This document shows, one piece after another, positions 37,101 through 42,730 of a stretch of DNA of 64,000 bases. Within the stretch, counting starts at the first letter, position 1. Each line of letters opens with the position of its first letter. The position numbers and the translations under genes were made by a program. This DNA comes from Halichondria panicea (lineage: Eukaryota > Porifera > Demospongiae > Suberitida > Halichondriidae), in contig NC_087377.1 in NCBI RefSeq assembly GCF_963675165.1, positions 14,938,198-15,002,197 on the forward strand, in the 5' to 3' direction. A model generated the notes under the pieces. It was not told where the DNA came from. It saw only the letters and a program-made list of their open reading frames with translations, and did no database searches.

Positions 37101-39222
37101 AGTGGTGGTTGTCGGGGGTCAGGACAATAGTGACCCGCTGGACAGGCAGTACAGATGCTGTGAGTGGAGTCAGGAATTGTTCCTGTATGGAGAATTAGCA
37201 ATATAATTATACTTCACACAATTATACAACGTATGTGTCAGTGTCTCCTTAACAATATTATATGTGTGAGCTTATTAATTATGTGTATATCATTTAAAGT
37301 AGGTCATTCAATGTAGCTATACATTGACCTAATATTTAAGCGAGAACATGCATACATGCAGGTACAACAACTATAATTGTATATAGACACTCATGATAAT
37401 TGGCAATAATTGCATGCACTCACCACTATCACACAGTGTGCAATTGTCCTGTCCTCCCACTGCAATGTATCCAGCTTGACAAGGCAGTGGTACAGATGCA
37501 GGACTGCTGCAGTAATGACCCGGTGGACACACGATACACTCACCAGCACCCTCAGTACTATAAGTCCCAGTATTACAAGGAGTGCAGTCTACTTGTAGCT
37601 CCAGGCTGAATGTACCAACCGGACAAGGTAACGATTGTATTCCATTCAAGCACTGGCGTCCTATTTCACACAATGTGCAATTCAATTGTCCAGTCACATT
37701 GTTGTAAGTACCAGAAGGGCAAAGTGTAGGTACGAGAGAAGGATCAGTGCAGAAATGGCCAACTGGGCACAGAGAGCAATTACAAGATCCGTTGATGGCG
37801 TACTGACCCTCTGAGCAGTCTTGAGGGATAGTAGTGGCTGCCTGAGGGCAAGAGGTACCCACAGGACATTGAGTACAACTTACAGAGCCAGCTGCAGCGA
37901 AAGAGCCGGGGTTACAGGGGTCAGGAGAAAAGGATGGATCAGGACATCTGTGACCACCAGGACATTCTGTACAATTTGTTGATTCAGTTTCATTCGAATA
38001 GAATCCCGACGGACAAGGTATTGGAACAGAGAATGAAAAAGGACATTTAGCTCCAACCGGACATTCCATACAGTTTATTGCCCCTGTGTCTCCACTGACG
38101 ACAGCGTACAACCCACTGATGCAGGGTGTGGGTGCGGAGGTACTGATGTTGGGGCAAGCTGTCCCACTCGGACAAGAGAGACAACTAATTGAACCTGTTT
38201 GTCTAGCATATGTGCCAGGCTGGCATGGCTGCAATAGAGAGCATTTCTTAACAGTATAATGCAAAATGTTTACCACAAAACCACAGTCATGCAATGATAA
38301 ACATCAATATAATTATATATACTGTTCTTTGGACGCAAGCAAGTAAAACTCCCCTCTATATATGCAGGGGCGGATACAGGAATATTGGAAGGGGGGGCTA
38401 ATCACCAGAACATTTTCCTAAAAGAAAGAGGTCAATCGTTTTTCCAGTATAGCAATTTTGAACCGTTTTTTGGTATCGTATATATGCCCTTTGGAAGAGT
38501 ATAGACTATATAGCTAGCAGTGTTGTTGCATGCACAATAGGACGTGCACTGATACATGCAGACTTGCATGCAGCCAGCTTGCTCCACCTGGGACAACTGC
38601 CCTGCATTCAATGGCTAGCTATTAATTAACCTTGTTTTTGCAGCATAGCAAGCACATTCTCTTCCTGCACCTCCATGAGTTTATAATTATAGTGTACTCC
38701 CATTGTATTATAACTCTTTGCTATTGGATCAGCACAATATTAAAAGCTGCATGCATGGAGTTAGGGCTGAAAATCAGCACTCACTTGACAAGCGGAGCTG
38801 TTGATCTGTCCTGTGATTTTATTGGCTGTTCCAGGGAGGCAGGATTGAGGTGCTGATTGGGAGCCTTCACAGCTAGAAAGGAACCAAGTTGATATTAAGG
38901 TGATAACCAACTAATACAAAGATTGCACAAAGCTGTCAAAACACAAAAAGTACACATTACTCAGCACGCAATCGATTTTAAAATTCCTTGCATTGTGCAA
39001 GCAAGCGCAAGCGCTGTGTGCAGTGATTGCTAACTTAACTTACTAGAATCCGGATGGGCATTCTACACATTGTCCAGTACCATTCCCATTCACCAGTACC
39101 AGATACTCTCCGGGATTGCAAGTATTACTGCATACAGTGGAGCTACTACAACCCACATACAACACAAGCATCAGCAGAAGTGACAATGGCAGTACTACCT
39201 CGTTAGAGGAGAGTAATGCCAT
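2386..39222 (-). CDS. Giant single-pass membrane protein: GCC2/GCC3 cysteine-repeat ectodomain, TM helix, PIGG-repeat and coiled-coil cytoplasmic tail
   Basis: I assembled 38 exons by hand. Every junction keeps phase and the coding sum is 17,376 nt, about 5,791 residues. The start is the ATG at 39222-39220, which opens a clear signal peptide (LPLSLLLMLVLYVGC core). The stop is TAG at 2388-2386. In order the protein has a signal peptide (about 1-29), dozens of Ephrin_rec_like/GCC2-GCC3 repeats (about 31-3240), a membrane-proximal region with an RRRR site, one TM helix (about 3562-3587), a short basic tail, a P-[IV]-x-G repeat region (about 3807-4296), long charged coiled coils (about 4297-5480) and a C-terminal domain (about 5550-5760). 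Exons are listed in the sub-entries; exons 18-20 are 21635-21789, 21343-21480 and 20577-20788. Three plus-strand loci lie in its introns. The ectodomain suggests a surface receptor or adhesion molecule and the tail a long scaffold; both roles are inferred. A split into two genes is possible but disfavoured, because phase is kept across the TM and both giant introns. Confidence 0.8.
4368..4942. mobile_element. Mutator-like MITE with 9-bp target-site duplication
   Basis: The 575-bp element starts TAGCCTCCTTCACCGGCC and ends with its inverted partner GGGGCGGCTA. Subterminal arms pair over about 70 bp (GCTATCGACTGCTTGCGCAT against the reverse of the segment near 4890). It is flanked on both sides by CAGTGCAAT (4359-4367 and 4943-4951), a perfect 9-bp duplication. 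No transposase frame is inside. The TAGCC ends match the elements at 54371 and 59039, so these form one family. Confidence 0.8.
5362..5743. mobile_element. Short DNA element with CAGGG termini
   Basis: The left end CAGGGTCGTAGACAGC is the imperfect inverse of the right end CTATCTACGGCCCTG. ATCTA occurs immediately outside both ends, a possible 5-bp target duplication. The body contains two near-identical segments around GACCTTTTTTTAGG at about 5535 and 5673. The CAGGG ends recall hAT elements, but the 5-bp flank does not fit the usual 8 bp, so the class is open. Confidence 0.55.
5861..5952. repeat. 46-bp tandem duplication
   Basis: A 46-bp unit beginning CTCTAACAAAATTCATAAGA occurs twice in a row (5861 and 5907) with no visible difference over most of its length. 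It lies upstream of the CARD-like gene and outside its likely coding start. Confidence 0.85.
6073..7272 (+). CDS. CARD/death-fold domain protein, intronless coding region, nested in an intron
   Basis: The likely product is 399 residues from the ATG pair at 6073. The frame stays open upstream to 5833, but that part is low-complexity and includes the 46-bp duplication. A good acceptor (CTGTAATCTCACAG, ending at 6060) suggests a 5' UTR exon further up. Residues about 22-110 look like a six-helix CARD: helices around SHIILVSCIKQSPQTIVGRL, DVLSRDNRTELTDM and FFNTFISEVMEKEPWMERC. A Ser-rich linker (SSHNSNDNSDIESESSSY) follows. The C-terminal half contains IQRKFVSLETRVADALEKNG and DYYSWVNYGLLEDIIDTFL, patterns I associate with sponge and cnidarian death-domain proteins (from memory). 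A role in death-fold or innate signalling is inferred. It lies in intron 35 of the giant gene, on the opposite strand. Confidence 0.7.
   Translation: MMATGGVGISDTYRQSGNPKHKALKKSHIILVSCIKQSPQTIVGRLIQLDVLSRDNRTELTDMNDRTAKATKIVDIITDRVEQEPSFFNTFISEVMEKEPWMERCLEKVNKNFEYARAKSSHNSNDNSDIESESSSYVSAVSTQPVGLYKHLNEAESDQTVIITKFSEVHLENMTIDIQRKFVSLETRVADALEKNGVTSRSLIFYLKGLEAVKSDKIKVKRACLYFDENFIRNVKRKCLDVYDVFEMIRDYYSWVNYGLLEDIIDTFLCENDAIQKKLRKYEDQYKKYCENRVCDIPRNGFMRLSKRRKGIEKVFKIDYKWDEIRMDRIETIRDRINTVLNFNSHTLGLKVLRNGCVEVTFEIPEHVADAVFPLTEDQVQILKQHSIKFLGELMYIKL
7273..7717. other. Non-coding stretch downstream of the CARD-like gene
   Basis: No gene is supported. It contains a short direct repeat of ACCAGAAGAACTAGGTA near 7378-7410 and otherwise unremarkable AT-rich sequence. 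Confidence 0.6.
7718..8231. mobile_element. Foldback element with about 65-bp inverted repeats and 9-bp target-site duplication
   Basis: The left arm (7718-7787, containing GGTCACGATTGTTAATTAAT) and right arm (8168-8231) are inverted copies ending in the same TGTAACCTCCAATTCC inner sequence. The termini are CAGAGGAG and CTCCTCTG. The 9-mer AGGCCACAG flanks both ends (7709-7717 and 8232-8240), a perfect target duplication. The 514-bp body has no transposase. A 9-bp duplication fits Mutator-like elements, but the ends differ from the TAGCC family, so this is a second family. Confidence 0.78.
8242..8320. repeat. Imperfect hairpin related to the 50610 palindrome
   Basis: An arm beginning GTAGCTTAGACTCGCAAGCC (8242) pairs with an inverted arm ending at 8320 (GACTCTGGGCTAC). 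The motif CTTAGACTCGCAAGCC is shared with the perfect palindrome at 50610-50670, so both may be ends or solo copies of one repeat family. Confidence 0.6.
8321..9546. other. Intergenic AT-rich stretch before the GTPase gene
   Basis: I see no supportable gene. If the GTPase exon at 9547 begins at a splice acceptor, its first exon should lie here, but I could not identify it. Confidence 0.5.
9547..10643 (+). CDS. Degenerate GIMAP/AIG1-like GTPase with two C-terminal membrane helices
   Basis: The frame is open from an acceptor-like TTACAG ending at 9546 to TGA at 10643, about 365 residues. No ATG occurs in frame before 9648, so either an upstream exon supplies the start or translation begins at RMGIND. 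The P-loop reads GQQNANKSSIING, so the usual Gly before Lys-Ser is Asn. The switch region reads VEVWDIDSS, lacking the DxxG glycine. FWERCVIVLYDSY lies where AIG1/Toc34-type proteins carry their beta-strand and guanine motif, and DWFSNICWQVL is another family-like patch. Two helices close the frame (YLAVITALIFTICGFAAAVF and DVAVIIASGFMILFVYMFII). GTP binding is doubtful given the altered motifs. It is nested in intron 35 of the giant gene, opposite strand. Confidence 0.6.
10640..10912 (+). CDS. Small hydrophobic ORF overlapping the GTPase stop by ATGA
   Basis: The 90-residue frame starts at the ATG inside the motif ATGATGAT that also holds the stop of the GTPase frame (ATGA overlap, -1 frame). 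It is mostly membrane-like (KFSILFIMVHVLIGIVRLLA, VLVCDVAVLAVFVFAVVIII). It may be a continuation of the GTPase membrane domain lost through a frameshift, or a separately translated ORF. No family is recognised. Confidence 0.35.
   Translation: MMIVLSYMGLYLAKRIPRKHFWAKFSILFIMVHVLIGIVRLLAVHLVFNGVLLINYTVVLVCDVAVLAVFVFAVVIIIVSTRFFKVLFST
10909..11304 (+). CDS. Second hydrophobic ORF, again coupled by ATGA
   Basis: The 131-residue frame starts in another ATGATGAT motif overlapping the stop of the previous ORF by four bases, again moving to the -1 frame. It has several membrane-like segments (VFFLLFLLLPLCFF, VVVLIFWMLCSILLMLFFCC, FAVIDLL). With the preceding ORF it makes a run of about six or seven hydrophobic segments after the GTPase. 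Function is unknown. Confidence 0.35.
   Translation: MMINFYAHTFLIISYKSVFFLLFLLLPLCFFSPCVDFNVVVLIFWMLCSILLMLFFCCKIIVFAVIDLLSKTVVQDITSVASVRLLMPLAMLCFRSSVIVVSIMKLAYLYKVTEKKMLIYMHLIWLTRKDL
11305..11924. other. Non-coding stretch after the GTPase cluster
   Basis: AT-rich with a short GGATCT repeat near 11432-11452. A short open frame from 11641 ends at a GTGAGT and could be mistaken for an exon, but nothing supports it. Confidence 0.55.
11925..12305. mobile_element. pogo/Tigger-type MITE with TA target duplication
   Basis: The element starts CAGTAGAACCTCGCTAATCC and ends with the inverse GGATTAGCGAGGTTCTACTG. TA flanks both ends (11923-11924 and 12306-12307). At 381 bp it holds no transposase. 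CAGTA termini with TA duplications are typical of pogo/Tigger-like Tc1-mariner elements. A relic lies at 794-832. Confidence 0.85.
12971..18511 (-). other. Exons 23-35: long cytoplasmic coiled-coil region
   Basis: Exons are 18320-18511, 17897-18121, 17490-17666, 17132-17300, 16700-17022, 16424-16623, 16061-16198, 15680-15827, 15087-15500, 14748-14861, 14232-14498, 13972-14100 and 12971-13780. Most junctions are phase 0. The product is rich in Glu, Lys, Gln and Leu with heptad patterns over hundreds of residues (KLEEKQKLEMDKLLLDQ, KKQHKKQLTEFDKATQ, REAKLRELEAEIEHEKTRD). One less helical patch (KKIFGRDALISIGG) lies in exon 31. The intron after exon 32 appears to use a GC donor. The region probably dimerises or spans distance to the cytoskeleton, a role inferred from composition only. 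Confidence 0.78.
18760..20359 (-). other. Exons 21-22: P-[IV]-x-G repeat region in the cytoplasmic tail
   Basis: Exon 21 (19107-20359) and exon 22 (18760-18974) encode about 490 residues. Short units of roughly 18-20 residues recur with the form D-P-x-T-G-x-x-x-P-[IV]-x-[IV]-G, for example DPVTGLLVPIQIG, HPQTGKIVPIGG and HPHTKSLLPIGG. A second block in exon 22 repeats the idea (GGRIPITVG, GGLVPVVG, NGVVVPVPQ). The spacing suggests a beta-strand repeat, perhaps a solenoid or beta-propeller-like fold. I cannot name the family. It lies between a short helical segment and the coiled coils, so it may be a docking platform; that is inference. Confidence 0.75.
22124..23089 (+). CDS. Rhodopsin-like seven-transmembrane receptor, intronless, nested in an intron
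   Basis: The frame encodes 321 residues with seven hydrophobic helices at about 20-44, 52-75, 95-118, 133-155, 179-205, 218-243 and 256-281. N-glycosylation sequons lie at the N-terminus (NST, NYS). Cysteines in the first (GSCQNYS) and second (GSLCLHP) extracellular loops could form the usual disulfide. The DRY position after helix 3 reads SIVHY, and the NPxxY position in helix 7 reads SYPSYL, so both activation motifs diverge. A basic C-terminal tail (KCKKIRDKMCRRKQPK) follows. An AATAAA at 23241-23246 is a likely poly(A) signal. The gene lies within intron 17 of the giant gene (21790-23775) on the opposite strand. The ligand is unknown. Confidence 0.75.
   Translation: MKVMNSTNYSIVEPGTVYIASGVAHILLVIIPTIILGSIVLAIFISNKKLRDPVSVVFIFSSAWSIAGPLSYGLLMDVSLITDREVIGSCQNYSSRIFWIAFATFQAGLLVINAYMSIVHYLTIRWGINKVSLRVTAAVLFISLTVTLLICMVNFVGLSSPLKVRGSLCLHPSSFTDTMVIGGSALIFLSLPICIVVGVFFSLTIRYVKKNTIANTNLVKSVTKIIVSWTIFVIASQSVPVTAFLIRTHSKGSIVVYNVAWFFIYSVEISYPSYLLLVLFLHKTVRETFIGKCKKIRDKMCRRKQPKTIEVKQQVFDINII
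23247..23775. other. Intronic stretch between the 7TM gene and exon 17
   Basis: AT-rich sequence with no gene or repeat I can support. Confidence 0.6.
23776..26138 (-). other. Exons 13-17: membrane-proximal region, RRRR site, transmembrane helix and juxtamembrane tail
   Basis: Exons are 25908-26138, 25333-25449, 24967-25066, 24179-24756 and 23776-23929. Exons 13-15 encode a region with several cysteines that lacks the GCC pattern (CRAGFTQYEG, VCNANCQQRN). Exon 16 has the dibasic run TTRRRRQA near residue 3426, a candidate furin-type site. A beta-rich segment follows (FAFRFTQSGVFSFYLSD), then a glycine/valine-rich TM helix (ALIGGLLGGGVAVMVGIVIA). Exon 17 continues straight into LLFRRYGWSKPV, a basic stop-transfer tail with many Ser/Lys residues. 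The charge pattern places the N-terminus outside and the long tail in the cytosol. Confidence 0.8.
26453..38872 (-). other. Exons 2-12: extracellular GCC2/GCC3 (Ephrin_rec_like) repeat array
   Basis: Exons are 38785-38872, 37424-38228, 36874-37182, 36455-36625, 36155-36346, 35830-36001, 35131-35409, 34871-34999, 34420-34604, 32565-34148 and 26453-32094. The repeat is about 40-60 residues with the pattern C-P-x-G-x-Y/F...C...C-P-x-G-x-Y/F-C, for example CPAGYYCNSDALTTPSGPC and CPPGTYSPSMFNIEEGNC. Several dozen copies run without another domain type, with many N-x-S/T sequons. Exons 2-11 are mostly 90-800 bp, but exon 12 is 5,642 bp and codes about 1,880 residues without an intron. The family is known as GCC2/GCC3 or Ephrin_rec_like cysteine repeats. 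Such arrays are stiff disulfide-rich stalks, and any ligand is unknown. Confidence 0.85.
32429..32506. repeat. 39-bp tandem duplication in an intron
   Basis: The unit around TAGACTAATTATTATGTCAT occurs at 32431 and again at 32470, in the intron between exons 11 and 12 of the giant gene. Confidence 0.8.
39044..39222 (-). other. Exon 1 of the giant gene: signal peptide and first cysteine module
   Basis: The exon runs from the ATG at 39222 to a GTAAGT donor at 39043-39038. It encodes a hydrophobic leader (LPLSLLLMLVLYVGCSSS) and then the start of a cysteine module (TVCSNTCNPGEYLV, CVECPSGF). It ends in phase 2, and the next exon (38785-38872) completes the Tyr codon of the repeat signature GFYCEG. 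No other upstream ATG in this frame is needed, so I take this as the true N-terminus. Confidence 0.82.
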
Positions 39223-39426
39223 CTTTATATCTTGAGTATTAATGATCCTAGTCTCGAATTCCAGCCAATTGGGGAGGGCGTGGCACTACTACCGACGGCC
39301 GGAAGTAAGATGATTTCCTGCTACAGCCACACCTATATAATTTTCCAAGCACAATAAGTATGGGCGGGGCTCAACACCGCTTGCACGTGACCTAGTGTAA
39401 CATTGGACTGACCCTGACCTTGTCAA
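39223..39426. promoter_or_regulatory. Divergent 204-bp promoter between the giant receptor gene and ATP5MG
   Basis: The two start codons face away from each other with 204 bp between them. Visible motifs are CCAAT (39265-39269), an ETS/GABP-like CCGGAAGTA (39299-39307), TATATAA (39334-39340), a GC box GGGCGGGGC (39362-39370) and an E-box CACGTGA (39384-39390). ETS/GABP and E-box sites are common in promoters of nuclear genes for mitochondrial proteins. Which gene each site serves is inferred. Confidence 0.6.
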
Positions 39427-39760
39427 ATGGCTGGTAGATTAGCCTCTCTGGGAACCAAACTGGTCTCAAAGACCACATCTACAGCATCAAGTAAGTGTTG
39501 AGGAGTGCGTGACAGTTTCTGTGAGCTTTTAGCTATTCCTTGAAAAATGTGGGCAGCTTTAATTAGAAAATTCCTCAGTTAACTGTAAACTTTTCATTGA
39601 CCTAGCCATTTTATACCTTTAGCACACACACACACACACACACACCTAATGCTATTGCCTTGAATACCTGTTGATTGAGTACCTCTTGACTACTTGTACT
39701 CCACACACACACCCTCTGCTATTGCCTTGAATACCTGTTGATTGAGTACCTCTTGACTAC

Positions 39761-39791
<31 letters not shown>

Positions 39792-40059
39792 ACATACAGC
39801 TGTCCTCAGAACAGCCCAGCCACACTTACAGACGTTCTGGGGTCATGCTCGAGTGGAGTTAGGCCCACCCACCCCCGGACAATGGCCACAAATAAAGACC
39901 GGCCTCTCTAAGCTCTGGAATTCCACACTAGCAGGACGATTCCTAGATGTGTCAGTGTCCGAGGCAACAAGAAATACACTTATTGCTGTTGAAACAGGTT
40001 GCTGGTTCTATGTAGGACAAATAATTGGCAGGAAGAGCTTGATCGGTTACAAAGTGTGA
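39427..40059 (+). CDS. ATP5MG: Mitochondrial ATP synthase subunit g
   Basis: Two exons, 39427-39490 and 39800-40059, join in phase 1 to give 107 residues, close to the roughly 103 of the animal protein. The start ATG opens MAGRLASLGTKLVSKT, with the basic character expected at a mitochondrial N-terminus. The family signature is clear: FWGHARVELGPPTPGQWPQI near the middle and FYVGQIIGRKSLIGYKV at the C-terminus. Subunit g is a small membrane subunit of the F1Fo ATP synthase that helps form enzyme dimers and shape cristae. The single intron is full of CA and C repeats. The gene is head to head with the giant receptor gene. Confidence 0.93.
39620..39798. repeat. CA/C microsatellites and a duplicated unit in the ATP5MG intron
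   Basis: A (CA)n run is followed by two copies of a unit containing GCTATTGCCTTGAATACCTG and GTACCTCTTGACTA, then a long poly-C run and another (CA)n run just before the acceptor. The homopolymer makes assembly errors likely here. Confidence 0.85.
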
Positions 40060-40328
40060 ACTGTGGAACACTGGTTGTAGATCTAGCATTATCATTCTAT
40101 TAGAGGTGTAATGACTCTATGTTCATGTTAGTCTGATAGTAATATTTTGTCTAAAACCTCAAAATGTGTAGAATGTGAAGAGGCAATCAACATTACCTCG
40201 AGTCTAGGCCGCTTTTGGGATATTGTTTTATTATAGAAGGCGGCGTAAATCAGGTAAAAGTCTGCACAACATTGAAGGTGTGGCTCGTTCAACTATATAC
40301 TAGTGTACACTGAACATCATGCATGAAA

Positions 40329-42360
40329 ATGGACTACAAGTTGTTCTTTGTACACTCTGCAAAGCATCTGGGGCTGAATAATAAGGATCCAAACGTCACC
40401 ACCATTTATTTGATCTCATTTTGCCATCTAGACGTTGAATTTGCCAACACTGCACAGAACATTGTCAAAGAGTACGGCTTCGATAAATATTTTCCAGATG
40501 CTATAAAAATAGCTCGAGATCTCAGAAACCTAGGAGGAGAGGAATGCCTTGTCTTCACCACTCATCCCTACCTAGTCTACCTTTACACCAACTGCCTTGT
40601 AGCCTCAAAGCTTGGCTTGCACTGCCCCAGTGAGACTCAGCTTCAAGATTTCACTGATGCTGTAAAGAGAGGAGATATCGTCTGGCATGTTTTCCCCTTC
40701 AATGCTCAGATGGAGTTCTACGATAAGACCCTGGCGATGGCTGATTTTGGTTTCCAACTGACACATAAATTGGATGCTAAATTTGGACGCAATGCAACTG
40801 TTACTATGAGCCATGCAGAGAGATATTCCTGGGACTACCAGATCGATTATCCCCATCATGAAAAGGAACGGAGTCAAAGCTATTACAGTAGGTGTAAATA
40901 CTGCCTCAATGCCTCCTGCTGTTCCCAGTGTGATCAACTGGAAAGATTCAGTAACAGGAGATCAGATAATTGGGATGTGGCACCCTCACGGCTACGGAGG
41001 ACAGCACGGCCCTTCCCTCGTGATTGTTCCGGGATTAACGGAAGCACTGGCTTTTGCTATAAGGAGAGACAACATGCAGTGGACCACCCTCTGTCATTGA
41101 AGTGTTTAAGAATTATGCAACACTTAGGAAGCTATTCCCAGGTGCAAAGATAGTTGCCGCTGCATGCTTATGATATATTCATTGAGAAACTGTTAACTGT
41201 AGTTGACAAGCTACCAACTTATAGTCAAGAAATTGGAGACATTTGGATTCATGGTATTGCCTCTGACCCTTTTAAGACAGCGGCTACACGTGTCTTTATG
41301 ATAGCTACTTCAAAATGCTCTCTAGACAACCCCGATATTGTAAACTTTGCTGCTCTTTTCTAAGAATGGAGAACATACATGGGGTAAGGACATCAAGAAA
41401 TACCTCCATGATACTACACACTGGTTGAATAATGAATTTCATTCACAGCCTAATTTTCAAGACATTGTGAACTCCTGGATAGAACAAAGTAATTGGGGGC
41501 TTAATTATGCTCTTGATAATTATGCTTGAAGATAGTAATCCTCTTAAAATGGACATTGTGGCTGAGCTCAATCAACTGTTATTCAATGGTCACATTGATA
41601 CAACTTCTTTCAACCGGTTGATATTTCTACACTAGTGACTTGTGGCACTCTTAAGATTGGATTGTCATCTCAAACTGGCCATCTGTAGTACCTAAACTCC
41701 AAAACATTTGCAACAGATGCTAACCCCATCGCTCAGATTATCTATGAAACTTACACTGCAGAGGATTTTAAATACTTTCTTGGATGAGTACGTGTACAAT
41801 TTTGGGCAAGGCCACATATTTTTGGACACTTACTGGACTTAAAGGTACAGAGAAATTTAACTTGTCTCCTAGTGCTAAATCACTGTGGTTAGAGGAAACT
41901 GACAAATCTTGTGAACTTCTGCTGGAATCGAGCTTTGAGAGACCAATCTTGTTTCAGATTATGGTGCTCCTCAAGTGATTTGGACTCGGGTCGAAATTCC
42001 TAAGATTAGCAAAAATCCAGAGCTATTCTTCACTCTTTAACTTGTTAACAAGACGATTCCAGAGTCTCTATCCTTGTACTTCAACCCCACTGGCGTGGAC
42101 CCTAAAAGCATGATGATGAGTAAGCTAGGTCAACATGTTTCAGCACTATAGATGTGGTTAAAAACGGAAGCGATGTGAATGGCATATCATACAGCAATAC
42201 AAGCATGAAGATTCAAAGTAATTACACTGCTCTCGTATGCATCGGCTATCCCACCCCATTTCCTGGAAACACCCGACGTTAATAAGGGGTTCTCGTTCAA
42301 TATTGTGAACAATATCTGGGGCACTATAACTACGTTATAATTATGGTATCCATATCTTAA
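40329..42360 (+). pseudogene. Decayed GH38-like (DUF5054-type) glycosidase gene
   Basis: Family-like segments occur in order but in different frames. Frame one (about 40323-40815) has LISFCHLDVEFANTAQNIV, with the His-x-Asp pair placed like the first metal ligands of GH38 enzymes, and HVFPFNAQMEFYDKTLAMAD. The frame shifts near 40816 to RDIPGTTRSIIPIMKRNGVK and GMWHPHGYGG, again near 41085 and 41163 (AYDIFIEKLL, IWIHGIASDP), and near 41360 (NGEHTWGKDIKKYLHD). Stops follow, and the C-terminal patches LYLYFNPTGVDPKSMM and FSFNIVNNIWGT appear near 42075-42330. Several independent shifts and stops argue for a pseudogene rather than missed introns. The family name is from memory and moderately sure. 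Confidence 0.7.
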
Positions 42361-42730
42361 CAAAGAAGCTTCAACAAAGTATCAATTCCATATGACTGTA
42401 TATACAACCATAATTATAGCTAAACTGTCGATTTAGTTGTCCGTACACAGCACAATAATAACATTGTAACTTTATACCCAAACAAGTATACAAAATTGAT
42501 TTGTTAGAATTAAAGATGTAATTTGAGTTAAACTATACCTGCATTAGTGACATGCCTTATGCACCTTGCAGGCTCTAGGTACAGTTATTCTCTACAGTTC
42601 TAGTCATAAGAAAAGTATATACCAAAAATGTTCTGTGCTTGACTAAATTAGTGTACTGTAGCTAGCTAGCTAAGCATAATTTTTATAGTGAGTATATCAT
42701 TTGTCTCACAGTCAGTACAGTTGCTATATA

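Noticed and set aside
38360-38470. G-rich stretch in intron 2 resembling a transposon end
   Set aside because: No inverted partner or target duplication could be found, so it is left unannotated.
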